The notes beneath the pieces are model-generated. The model was given only the letters and a program-made list of their open reading frames with translations. It was not told the origin of the DNA and made no database searches. Source: Dyella flava (GTDB lineage Bacteria; Pseudomonadota; Gammaproteobacteria; Xanthomonadales; Rhodanobacteraceae). Taken from it: 64,000 nucleotides of DNA. Of this stretch, positions 38,484 to 46,329 are shown in pieces; within the stretch, counting starts at the first letter, position 1, and every line of letters begins with the position of its first letter. The stretch is from assembly GCF_016904955.1 (NCBI RefSeq), contig NZ_JADIKE010000039.1, positions 124,001 to 188,000 of the forward strand. Reading direction: 5' to 3'. The position numbers and the translations under genes were made by a program.

Positions 38484-39887
38484 ATGATGAAGAAAAGGGA
38501 TGGGGAGGCTCGGATGGAACGCAGGCGCAGAGCGTTGGCGCAGGCTGTGGGATGCGCCTGCTTCATGTTGGCGTGCGGGGTGGTCGTCGCTCAAGATGCA
38601 CCTGCCTCCTCGTCGACCGTAGGCGATACGTCATCGCCGGCGATCCGTCAGCGGCTGGAACAGCAAGGCGCGCGCATCGAGGCCATGCGTGCGCAGATCG
38701 ATACCTTGCAACATCAGTTGGCGCAGCAAGAGGCCGACTACAAGGCGTTGCGTCATGCTGTCGGCATGGATGAGCTGGACCAGACACGTGGCGGCAATAT
38801 CGCCGCTGCTGGCGGTACCGCTACAGCGCTGCCGATGCCATCGGCGGAAGCATCGCCTGATCAACAAGCAGCTCAGCAGGCGCCAACTACGCCGTCTGAG
38901 CCCGTCGGCCAGGCACCGCCGCAGAATTCTCATCCTCCAGAAGTGGCGCCGATCTTCCAGCAGCCGGGCGTGCTGACACCGAAGGGCAAATTCGTGATCG
39001 AGCCGGCGTATCAGTTCGGCTACTCCACGGCAGACCGTGTTGCGTTGGTGGGCTATACCATCATCCCCGCGATTCTGATTGGCCTGATTGATGTGCGAGA
39101 AGTACGTGACACCACGCAGACGGCCATTCTCACCGGGCGCTACGGCATCACCAACCGTCTTGAACTGGAGGTGCGCATTCCGTATGTGGACACGCACGAC
39201 GATACGGTCAGCCGCGCCGTGTTGACGGGTTCGGCCGAAGACAATGTGTTCAGCTCCAGTGGCAAAGGCTTGGGTGATATCGAAGCTACCGCGCGCTATC
39301 AGATCAATAATGGCGGGGCGGACAGCGCTTATTACATCGGCTGGTTCCGCTTCAAGTCACGCACCGGTACCGATCCCTTCCAGGTAGTTACCGATTGCGT
39401 GACTCGCTGTGTCGAGAACCTCACGGGTACCGGCCTGCCGGTGCAACAGCCAACCGGAACAGGCTTCTACACCTTGCAGCCAGGCGTGACGTGGTTGCTT
39501 CCTTCGGATCCGGTGGTGTTCTTTGGCAATCTTAGTTATCTCTACAACGTCGAACGTCATAACGTCTACGAACATATCCTGCTCGCCGGCACGCAATACC
39601 TGGGCAACGTAAAGATGGGCAACGAGGCGGATATCAGTATTGGCATGGGCATGGCGCTCAATGACAAGGCCTCACTGAGCATCGGTTACGATCAAACTTT
39701 TATCGGTACCACGTACGAGAGCGGGCAGAAATTGCCCGGTTCTACCAAGGTATGGCTGGGCTCGTTGTTGATAGGCGGTTCGTGGCGCTTCAATGAAAAG
39801 CGCACGTTGAATTTCACCTTGGGGGTTGGCGTAACACGTGATACGCCGGACGCTACCGTCACCATCCGCGTGCCGATGATGTATTGA
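38484..39887 (+). CDS. Outer-membrane barrel with N-terminal coiled coil, FapF-like secretion channel
   Basis: 467 residues from ATG 38484 (CGGAG 4 nt upstream). A signal sequence ends near residue 37 (VVAQ-D). Residues 52-93 give a heptad-rich coiled coil (QRLEQQGARIEAMRAQIDTL). A Pro/Gln-rich linker (118-160) leads to a barrel domain starting 'LTPKGKFVIEPAYQFGYSTA' and containing 'IPAILIGLIDVREVRDTTQT'. The last strand ends in an aromatic residue (VPMMY), as in outer-membrane barrels. FapF of Pseudomonas is a trimeric barrel plugged by such a coiled coil and exports the amyloid subunits. Confidence 0.85.
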   Translation: MMKKRDGEARMERRRRALAQAVGCACFMLACGVVVAQDAPASSSTVGDTSSPAIRQRLEQQGARIEAMRAQIDTLQHQLAQQEADYKALRHAVGMDELDQTRGGNIAAAGGTATALPMPSAEASPDQQAAQQAPTTPSEPVGQAPPQNSHPPEVAPIFQQPGVLTPKGKFVIEPAYQFGYSTADRVALVGYTIIPAILIGLIDVREVRDTTQTAILTGRYGITNRLELEVRIPYVDTHDDTVSRAVLTGSAEDNVFSSSGKGLGDIEATARYQINNGGADSAYYIGWFRFKSRTGTDPFQVVTDCVTRCVENLTGTGLPVQQPTGTGFYTLQPGVTWLLPSDPVVFFGNLSYLYNVERHNVYEHILLAGTQYLGNVKMGNEADISIGMGMALNDKASLSIGYDQTFIGTTYESGQKLPGSTKVWLGSLLIGGSWRFNEKRTLNFTLGVGVTRDTPDATVTIRVPMMY

Positions 39888-40233
39888 CAAGCCAGCAGCG
39901 ACATTCTCCAACGACTCGGCTGCGAATTCATGCAGACGATGTTGGCGGCGTGTCGTCATCTGCGCACATCACTGAGACTACTGTTTGTTGCGCTGGTCCT
40001 GCACGGCGGTACGACTTTTGCGCAGAGTGCCGATGACACTCTTTCGTCGGGACTGGATCGCTTCAGCCTCCGGCTTGTTGTCTATTACCGGATAGCAGCA
40101 CAACGCTTGGTGCTGGCTTGAATGGCCCGACGGCATTCTTGCGTTTGCGCTTCTGAATTCGAAACGCCGTAATGACTTGCCCATTTCCCCTGCCGCGCCG
40201 GATTCTATTGGGCGGCAGGGGGAGTTCGACAGC
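39888..40233. other. Intergenic stretch after the Fap-like cluster
   Basis: 346 nt holding a small signal-peptide-bearing frame (39930-40121) and a hairpin CCCCTGCCGC (40187-40196) / GCGGCAGGGG (40212-40221) just before the end of the GST gene. No further gene is seen. Confidence 0.4.
39930..40121 (+). CDS. Possible small secreted protein or gene remnant
   Basis: 63 residues. The first 32 look like a Sec signal peptide ('LRLLFVALVLHGGTTFAQS', cleavage after AQS), but the mature part is only about 30 residues with no known domain. No good ribosome site is visible before ATG 39930 or ATG 39939. It could be a cut-off sixth gene of the Fap-like cluster. Confidence 0.3.
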   Translation: MQTMLAACRHLRTSLRLLFVALVLHGGTTFAQSADDTLSSGLDRFSLRLVVYYRIAAQRLVLA

Positions 40234-40845
40234 TCAGATGCCTTCGGCCTGCATGGCCGCTTGCACGCCGGCATCGGCATGCATGCGCTTACCGAAGGCT
40301 TCGAGATGATCCAGTCCACTGAGATCAACCTGCTTGCCCTTGGCCCAGCGCAGCACGACGAACAGGTAAGCATCAGCCGCCGAGCGATGACCCGTAAGCC
40401 ATTCGCGATCGGTCAATTGCTTATTGATCCGTTCGAAGTGACCGCGCAGTCGCTGGCGTGCCGCATCATGCAACGCAGCGTGCTGTGTCTCGTCGCTGAT
40501 GAAGCGCTGTGCGGCGAACAGTGGCCTAAACGCCGTATGTACGTCTGAATTGAGGAAAGCCAGCCAGCGATTCACGTCGGCGCGTTCGCGCGGAGAGCCT
40601 TCGCCATCGAGGTTGGCCTCAGGAAAGCGATCCATCAGATAGTTGAGGATGGCGACGTTTTCGGTGAGTACCCAGCCATCCTCATCGACCAGCGCAGGTA
40701 CTTGGCCGCTCGGATTGATGTTGAGGTAGTCCGGCGAGCGAAGCGCATCGCGCGTCACGGCTTCGGCCTGATAAGGCTTGCCGATCCATTCCAGCACGAT
40801 GTGATCGGCCATCGAGCAGGCGCCGGGCAGGTAGTACAGCTTCAT
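40234..40845 (-). CDS. Glutathione S-transferase (beta class, GstA-like)
   Basis: 203 residues from ATG 40845 (GGAG 5 nt upstream). The thioredoxin-fold N-terminus MKLYYLPGACSMADHIVLEW carries the beta-class Cys10. 'NPSGQVPALVDEDGWVLTEN' holds the cis-Pro and glutathione-contacting residues. A helical C-terminal domain follows (about 85-203). It is a cytoplasmic detoxification enzyme. It is convergent with the Fap-like genes and 58 nt downstream of the TerC gene on the same strand. Confidence 0.9.
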   Translation of the reverse strand: MKLYYLPGACSMADHIVLEWIGKPYQAEAVTRDALRSPDYLNINPSGQVPALVDEDGWVLTENVAILNYLMDRFPEANLDGEGSPRERADVNRWLAFLNSDVHTAFRPLFAAQRFISDETQHAALHDAARQRLRGHFERINKQLTDREWLTGHRSAADAYLFVVLRWAKGKQVDLSGLDHLEAFGKRMHADAGVQAAMQAEGI

Positions 40846-40903
40846 GACAACTCCATGTTGACGACGGGACAGCGGCACAGTGTCCTGTGCCTCGATCCAC
40901 GGC

Positions 40904-41590
40904 TCAAGTACGACGTGCGTTTTGGACAGCGGTGCGGCGATTGAATAACCAGCGACCACCGCAGACGCCAATCACCAGGCCTGTTTCGAGCACATGTTTC
41001 ATCCAACCATGGGCGTCGAACCAATCCAGCCACAGTTTTTCGTGACTGATCATGCGACCTGCCGTCCACGCAATCGCTGCAGCGCCTGCATAGACGATGA
41101 TCGGGAAGCGCTCGATCAGTTTCAGGATCAGGGTCGAGCCCCACACCACGAGTGGGATGCTGATCAGCAAACCCGCAACCACCAGACCGGTATGACCTTT
41201 CGCCGCACCAGCAATGGCCAATACGTTGTCCAGCCCCATCAGCGCATCTGCAACCACGATCATGCGCAATGCGGACCAGAAGTTTGCAGCGGGAGCAAGT
41301 TCGTGCGTGTTGTCATGATCCGGCTTCAGCAGTTTCCAGGCGATGGGCAGCAACAGCACGCCACCGACCAGCATCAGGCCGGGCCATTCGAGCAGATAGA
41401 CCACCAGCACAGTCAGCACGATACGCACGGCGACGGCGCCGAAGGTGCCCCAGAACACCGCGCGCGTTTGCAGGTTGTGCGGCAGATTGCGAGCGGCGAG
41501 GGCGATGACGATAGCGTTGTCGCCAGCCAGCACCAGGTCCAGCAGGACGATGGTGAGCAGGTCGGACAGCAGGTGCGTGGGGAAAGTCAT
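40904..41590 (-). CDS. TerC-family integral membrane protein, probable Mn2+ exporter
   Basis: 228 residues from ATG 41590 (AAGGA 7 nt upstream) with seven hydrophobic helices. The acidic membrane motifs of the TerC/YjbE family are present: LDLVLAGDNAIVIALAARNL near the N-terminus and 'ADALMGLDNVLAIAGAAKGH' mid-protein. Members such as Alx/YjbE export manganese. The yybP-ykoY riboswitch in its leader supports this strongly. Confidence 0.88.
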   Translation of the reverse strand: MTFPTHLLSDLLTIVLLDLVLAGDNAIVIALAARNLPHNLQTRAVFWGTFGAVAVRIVLTVLVVYLLEWPGLMLVGGVLLLPIAWKLLKPDHDNTHELAPAANFWSALRMIVVADALMGLDNVLAIAGAAKGHTGLVVAGLLISIPLVVWGSTLILKLIERFPIIVYAGAAAIAWTAGRMISHEKLWLDWFDAHGWMKHVLETGLVIGVCGGRWLFNRRTAVQNARRT

Positions 41591-41652
41591 GCGGATTCCT
41601 TTACGCGCTGGACTCAAGCGACGACGGCGGACGCGCGCGGCCCGCTGTCATC

Positions 41653-41764
41653 GCAAAAGTCTCGTTCGTGGACCCACCGCGGTGCCCGGAGCGACGTTCC
41701 GCTCGTGATGACGACCACCGCGCAGGTACGGCTCGGCCGCACCCGGAACTACTCCCCTTTGGGA
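41653..41764 (-). ncRNA. yybP-ykoY riboswitch (Mn2+-sensing)
   Basis: Read on the minus strand, the 5' end is CCCAAAGGGGAGTAG, the middle has GGTCGTCATCACGAGC and CTCCGGGCACCGCGG, and the 3' end is ACGAGACTTTTGC. The L1-type GGGGAGTAG and L3-type CGAGAC segments with the closing CAAAG/CTTTTG stem are the family's hallmark sequences. It lies 62 nt upstream of the TerC start. High Mn2+ would allow expression of the transporter. Confidence 0.87.
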
Positions 41765-41886
41765 TGATTCGCAGGGATTTTCGGCAAGGTAGGCGAGGGC
41801 GGTCAAGCAGGCCCCGGCGCCGATCCTTCGAGAAACGCCCCCCGCCCGCTACAATGGGCGTTTCCCTACCCCGCGAGACCCCTGCC

Positions 41887-43338
41887 ATGAGCGCGCACGA
41901 TATCCGTTCCGCCAAGCGTCCCGACCCCGATCAGCCGCTGGTCGACATCGCCAACTACGTTGCCGACTACAAGATCAACTCGACCGAGGCTTATGACACC
42001 GCGCGTTACATGCTGCTGGACTCGCTGGCTACGGCGATGATGGCGATGAAGTTTCCGGAGTGCGTGAAGCACCTCGGGCCGGTGGTGCCTGGCGCCACGC
42101 TGCCGGGCGGCGCGCGCGTGCCGGGCACCAGCCATGAGCTGGATCCGGTACAGGCCGCGTTTGCGATCGGCACCCAGATCCGCTGGCTGGATTTCAACGA
42201 CACCTGGCTGGCTGCCGAATGGGGCCATCCGTCGGACAACCTCGGCGCCATCCTCGCCGTGGCCGACTACCTGAGCCGTCAGGCGGAGCGCGAAGGCGGC
42301 ACGCCGCTGACCGTGCACGACGTGCTCAGCTACGCGATCAAGGCGCACGAAATCCAGGGTTGCTATGCGCTGCTCAATAGCTTCAATCGCGTCGGCCAGG
42401 ACCACGTGATCCTCGTTCGCCTGGCTTCCACCGCCGTGGCCACGGCCATGCTGGGTGGCAACAAGGAACAGATCACCACCGCCGTCTCGCACAGCTGGAT
42501 CGACAACGGTGCCTTGCGCACCTACCGCCATGCGCCGAACACCGGACCGCGCAAGAGCTGGGCTGCCGGTGATGCCTGCCGTCGCGCCGTCACCCACGCC
42601 ATCAATGCCGTCTACCGCGGCGTGGTGGGTTATCCCTCGGCACTGAGCGCCAAGACCTGGGGCTATTACGACGTCGCCTTCAAGGGCAATGCGTTCCAGT
42701 TCGAGCGCCCGTTCGGCAGCTATGTGATGGAGAACGTGCTGTTCAAGATCAGCTTCCCGGCGGAATTCCATGCGCAGACCGCGGTGGAATGCGCGATGCA
42801 GCTGCACACCCAGGTGGCAGGCAAGCTCGATCAGATCGAGAAGGTGGTCATCGAGACGCAGGAAGCCGGCTGCCGCATCATCGACAAGACCGGTCCGCTG
42901 GCCAACTACGCCGACCGCGACCACTGCATCCAGTACATGGTGGCGGTGCCGCTGATCTTCGGTCGTCTCACGGCTGACGACTACAACGATGATGTGGCCG
43001 CCGATCAGCGCATCGATGCGCTGCGCGAGAAAATGGTGGTCACCGAGAATCCGCAGTTCACTAAGGACTACTTCGATCCCGAAAAGCGCTACATCGGTAA
43101 CTCGGTGCAGGTGTTTTTCAAGGATGGCAGCAGCACTGAGAAGGTGTCCATCGATTACCCGATCGGTCACCGCAAGCGCCGCGCCGAAGGCATTCCGGTG
43201 CTGTTGAAGAAGTTCGAAACGGCCATGCGTGGCCACTTGCCCTCGCATCGCGTCAAGGCGATCCTTGAAGCCACCTCGGATCCGGCCAAGTTGGACGCGA
43301 TGCCCATCCAGGCATTCCTGGGGCTCTTCACGCTGTAG
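41887..43338 (+). CDS. prpD: 2-methylcitrate dehydratase PrpD
   Basis: 483 residues from ATG 41887, the length of E. coli PrpD. MmgE/PrpD features: 'DYKINSTEAYDTARYMLLDS', 'RWLDFNDTWLAAEWGHPSDN', 'FNRVGQDHVILVRLASTAVA' and 'FKISFPAEFHAQTAVECAM'. It dehydrates 2-methylcitrate to 2-methylaconitate. It completes PrpB and PrpC, although it is separated from them by about 6.5 kb of unrelated genes. It ends at the terminator 43401-43433. Confidence 0.95.
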   Translation: MSAHDIRSAKRPDPDQPLVDIANYVADYKINSTEAYDTARYMLLDSLATAMMAMKFPECVKHLGPVVPGATLPGGARVPGTSHELDPVQAAFAIGTQIRWLDFNDTWLAAEWGHPSDNLGAILAVADYLSRQAEREGGTPLTVHDVLSYAIKAHEIQGCYALLNSFNRVGQDHVILVRLASTAVATAMLGGNKEQITTAVSHSWIDNGALRTYRHAPNTGPRKSWAAGDACRRAVTHAINAVYRGVVGYPSALSAKTWGYYDVAFKGNAFQFERPFGSYVMENVLFKISFPAEFHAQTAVECAMQLHTQVAGKLDQIEKVVIETQEAGCRIIDKTGPLANYADRDHCIQYMVAVPLIFGRLTADDYNDDVAADQRIDALREKMVVTENPQFTKDYFDPEKRYIGNSVQVFFKDGSSTEKVSIDYPIGHRKRRAEGIPVLLKKFETAMRGHLPSHRVKAILEATSDPAKLDAMPIQAFLGLFTL

Positions 43339-43400
43339 TCTGGCCCGAGACGAGACCATAACAGGGGTTGAGAAAGTACTTTGCGGTGGTTTCTCAGCGG

Positions 43401-43433
43401 CCGCGCCCCGCACTGCCGTGGGCGCGGTTTTTA
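43401..43433 (+). terminator. Intrinsic terminator after prpD
   Basis: CCGCGCCC (43401-43408), 11-nt loop, GGGCGCGG (43420-43427), then TTTTT. It lies 63 nt after the prpD stop. Confidence 0.85.
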
Positions 43434-43504
43434 TCGGTGGATCAATCTAAGTATCTGATTTACGTGAGGCTTTCGGGGGTTGCCTGAGGGTGATGGCGGT
43501 CGTT

Positions 43505-43532
43505 TTGCAATTCGTTTAGTTTTTGTTAAACT
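43505..43532 (+). promoter_or_regulatory. Candidate sigma-70 promoter of the first ompA-like gene
   Basis: -35 TTGCAA (43505-43510), 16-bp spacer, -10 TAAACT (43527-43532) in an AT-rich stretch, 127 nt before the start codon. The rest of the 320-nt gap 43339-43658 holds only the prpD terminator. Confidence 0.5.
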
Positions 43533-43658
43533 CGCCGCGCATGGTGCAAGGCCATCACGGGAATTCGTTATACCCATTCGTTTTGTGCGCTCATGAAGAA
43601 AGGCGGTTTTTGTTCTTGGCGGATCAATGCCCCAATCATTTAAGTGAGGAGACACCTG

Positions 43659-44801
43659 ATGAATCGTAAGGGCCTGTATGTTCTGATCGCTCTTGCCCTG
43701 GGGGGTGTAGGTGCCGCCCATGCGCAGGACAACACAGCAGCAGCCGCCAGCAGCACCGCAGCTTCCGGTGCGCCGGCGTGGCCAAATGGCTTTGATGATC
43801 GTTGGTACGTTGCACCGACCGTGGGCGGCTACTTCAACGACACCGACCGCAACACCCATAGCCGCCAGATTTTCTACGGCCTGTCCGTGGGTAAGTTCAT
43901 TAGTCCGAACGTTTCGGTCGAATTGTTCGCCGATCGCACCCAGCGTGACGCCGACACCGACGTGTTCGGTCAGGGCAACAAATGGTCGAACAACAACGCC
44001 GGTATATCGGTTCGCTATTTCTTCGGCGATTGGAACTCCTGGCGTCCGTACCTGATGGGCGGCGTGATGGGTAGCTATCACAACAATCCACTGAACGATG
44101 GCTGGGCGCCGGCTGCGCAGGCTGGCGTGGGTCTGTCCAAGACGATCACCGACAGCGTCGACTTCCGTGTCGAAGGTGCGTACCGCTACGACTGGGACGA
44201 CAAGACCCAGCCGGTTCACAACGGTTACGGCGACTGGTACCTGGGCTTCAGCCTGGTGGCTCGCATCGGTCCGGTTCCCGCCGCTGCGGCGCCGGCGCCA
44301 CCGCCGCAGCCTGCTGCGCCGGATTGCTCCAAGCAGTTCCGCAACGGCGTGAACCTGTGCGACAACAAGTGCCCGGATCTGCCGGAAGGCACGATCGTGG
44401 GTCCGGATGGTTGCCCGCAAAAGGTCGTTATCGATCTGAAGGGCGTGAACTTCAAGTTCGATCGCCCGAAGAAGGGCGAGACCAACATCGAACCGACGCT
44501 GGCCGTGCCGGCTTCCGATTCGATGGCGATCCTGGATCAGGCGGTGGATACACTGAAGCGCTATCCGCAGGTGCACGTGACGGTCGCCGGCTACACCGAC
44601 AGCGTGGGTACTGCGGAGTACAACCAGGGCCTGTCGGAACGTCGTGCGAAGATCGTGTACGACTACCTGACCGCGCATGGTATCGACGCGAGCCGCCTGG
44701 AAGGCCCGATCGGTCATGGTGAGAACGATCCGATCGACACCAACAAGACGGCAGCGGGTCGTGCTCGCAACCGTCGCACGGAATTGCAGGTTCAACAGTA
44801 A
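43659..44801 (+). CDS. OmpA-family outer-membrane protein, copy 1
   Basis: 380 residues from ATG 43659 (GAGGAG 8 nt upstream). Signal peptide about 1-21 (AAHAQ). The N-terminal barrel (about 40-205) has alternating aromatic strands ('FDDRWYVAPTVGGYFND', 'SVRYFFGDWNSWRPYLMGGV'). A Pro/Ala linker follows, then a Cys-rich TSP3-like segment (CSKQFRNGVNLCDNKCPD). The C-terminal OmpA peptidoglycan-binding domain has 'VAGYTDSVGTAEYNQGLSERR'. It tethers the outer membrane to the cell wall. It is a tandem paralogue of the next gene. Confidence 0.93.
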   Translation: MNRKGLYVLIALALGGVGAAHAQDNTAAAASSTAASGAPAWPNGFDDRWYVAPTVGGYFNDTDRNTHSRQIFYGLSVGKFISPNVSVELFADRTQRDADTDVFGQGNKWSNNNAGISVRYFFGDWNSWRPYLMGGVMGSYHNNPLNDGWAPAAQAGVGLSKTITDSVDFRVEGAYRYDWDDKTQPVHNGYGDWYLGFSLVARIGPVPAAAAPAPPPQPAAPDCSKQFRNGVNLCDNKCPDLPEGTIVGPDGCPQKVVIDLKGVNFKFDRPKKGETNIEPTLAVPASDSMAILDQAVDTLKRYPQVHVTVAGYTDSVGTAEYNQGLSERRAKIVYDYLTAHGIDASRLEGPIGHGENDPIDTNKTAAGRARNRRTELQVQQ

Positions 44802-44821
44802 TCGAACGACAGGCGTTAACG

Positions 44822-44848
44822 AAAAATCCCGGCTATGCCGGGATTTTT
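44822..44848 (+). terminator. Intrinsic terminator after OmpA copy 1
   Basis: AAAAATCCCGGC (44822-44833), loop TAT, GCCGGGATTTTT (44837-44848). A strong hairpin with T-run inside the 3' arm, so the second ompA-like gene needs its own promoter. The remainder of the 311-nt gap 44802-45112 shows no gene. Confidence 0.9.
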
Positions 44849-45112
44849 CTTATATGCATACAGCAAACAGTTGCGAATTGTGTCGTACGGTAGCGAAAAC
44901 GCACGATGTAGCTGAACAAACCTTCACCGAAAGCATACATCTCGACATACCGCGGTACGGATTCCTTAACAGTTTTGCTACACTTCTCGGGCTTGCTGTT
45001 AGGGACAACAAGCAAGGTAGCGAATAAGTCCCCCGCATACCCATAAGTTCTGCCGCGCGATTTCCGTCTGGGGTGGAATGGACGCGAATACCAATAATCG
45101 AGGAGACACCTG

Positions 45113-46252
45113 ATGAAACGTAAGGGCCTTTATTTCTTGATTGCTCTTGCCCTGGGCGGCGTAGGTGCCGTTCACGCGCAGGACAATACGGCAGCGGCTG
45201 CTGGCAGCAGCACTTCCGCGCCGGCATGGCCAAATGGTTTTGATGATCGCTGGTACGTCGCTCCGACCCTGGGCGGCTATTACAACGACACCGATCGCAA
45301 CACCCACAGCCGCCAGATCTTCTACGGCATTTCCGTGGGTAAGTTCATTAGCCCGAACGTTTCGGTGGAACTGTTCGCCGACCGCACCAGCCGTGACGCC
45401 GATACCGCCACGTTCGGCCAGGGCAACAAGTGGTCGAGCAACAACTACGGTGTGTCGGCCCGCTACTTCTTCGGTGACTGGAACTCCTGGCGTCCGTACC
45501 TGATGGGCGGCATCATGGGCAGCTACCACATCAATCCGGTCAATGATGGCTGGGACCCGGCCGTGCAGGCTGGCGCGGGTCTGTCCAAGACGATCACCGA
45601 CAGCGTCGACTTCCGTGTTGAAGCTGCGTACCGCTACGACTACGACGACAAGACCCAGCCGGCTCGCAACGGTTACGGCGACTGGTACCTGGGCTTCAGC
45701 CTGGTGGCTCGCATCGGCTCGGTTCCGGCTCCGGCCGCCGCTCCGGCGCCCGCTCCGGCTCCGGTTGCTCCGGACTGCTCCAAGCAGTTCCGCAACGGCG
45801 TGAACCTGTGCGACAACAAGTGCCCGGATCTGCCGGAAGGCACGATCGTTGGTCCGGACGGTTGCCCGGTCCACGTTGTCATCGACCTCAAGGGCGTGAA
45901 CTTCAAGTTCGACCGTCCGAAGAAGGGCGAGACCAACATCGAGCCGACCCTGGCCGAGCCGAGCAGCGATTCGCTGGCTATCCTGGATCAGGCGGTGGAT
46001 ACGCTGAAGCGCTATCCGCAGGTGAAGGTGATGGTGGCTGGTTACACCGACAGCGTCGGTACCCCGGCTTACAACCAGGGCCTGTCCGAGCGTCGCGCTC
46101 AGATCGTGTACAACTACCTGACCTCGCACGGCATCGATGCAAGCCGTCTGGAAGGCCCGGTTGGTCACGGCGAGAACGATCCGATCGACTCCAACAAGAC
46201 GAAATCCGGTCAAGCTCGCAACCGTCGTACCGAACTGCAGGTTCAGCAGTAA
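45113..46252 (+). CDS. OmpA-family outer-membrane protein, copy 2
   Basis: 379 residues with the same plan as copy 1: signal peptide (1-21), barrel, 'APAPAPVAP' linker, CSKQFRNGVNLCDNKCPD segment and OmpA domain ('VAGYTDSVGTPAYNQGLSER'). Most residues are identical to copy 1; differences cluster in the loops, the linker and the signal-proximal region. The leader GAGGAGACACCTG before ATG 45113 is identical as well. A terminator at 46274-46299 closes it. Confidence 0.93.
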   Translation: MKRKGLYFLIALALGGVGAVHAQDNTAAAAGSSTSAPAWPNGFDDRWYVAPTLGGYYNDTDRNTHSRQIFYGISVGKFISPNVSVELFADRTSRDADTATFGQGNKWSSNNYGVSARYFFGDWNSWRPYLMGGIMGSYHINPVNDGWDPAVQAGAGLSKTITDSVDFRVEAAYRYDYDDKTQPARNGYGDWYLGFSLVARIGSVPAPAAAPAPAPAPVAPDCSKQFRNGVNLCDNKCPDLPEGTIVGPDGCPVHVVIDLKGVNFKFDRPKKGETNIEPTLAEPSSDSLAILDQAVDTLKRYPQVKVMVAGYTDSVGTPAYNQGLSERRAQIVYNYLTSHGIDASRLEGPVGHGENDPIDSNKTKSGQARNRRTELQVQQ

Positions 46253-46273
46253 TCGAACTGCAAAGCGTTATGG

Positions 46274-46299
46274 AAAAGCCCGGCTCAGGCCGGGCTTTT
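46274..46299 (+). terminator. Intrinsic terminator after OmpA copy 2
   Basis: AAAAGCCCGGC (46274-46284), loop TCAG, GCCGGGCTTTT (46289-46299), followed by CTTTT. Confidence 0.9.
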
Positions 46300-46329
46300 C
46301 TTTTGCCGTCCCATTAATCTTTCAACGCC

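Noticed and set aside
41866..43413. Minus-strand open frame opposite prpD
   Set aside because: Antisense shadow of an intact prpD; composition lacks any domain pattern.
43431..46213. Minus-strand open frames opposite the two ompA-like genes
   Set aside because: They resemble each other only because the sense genes are paralogues.
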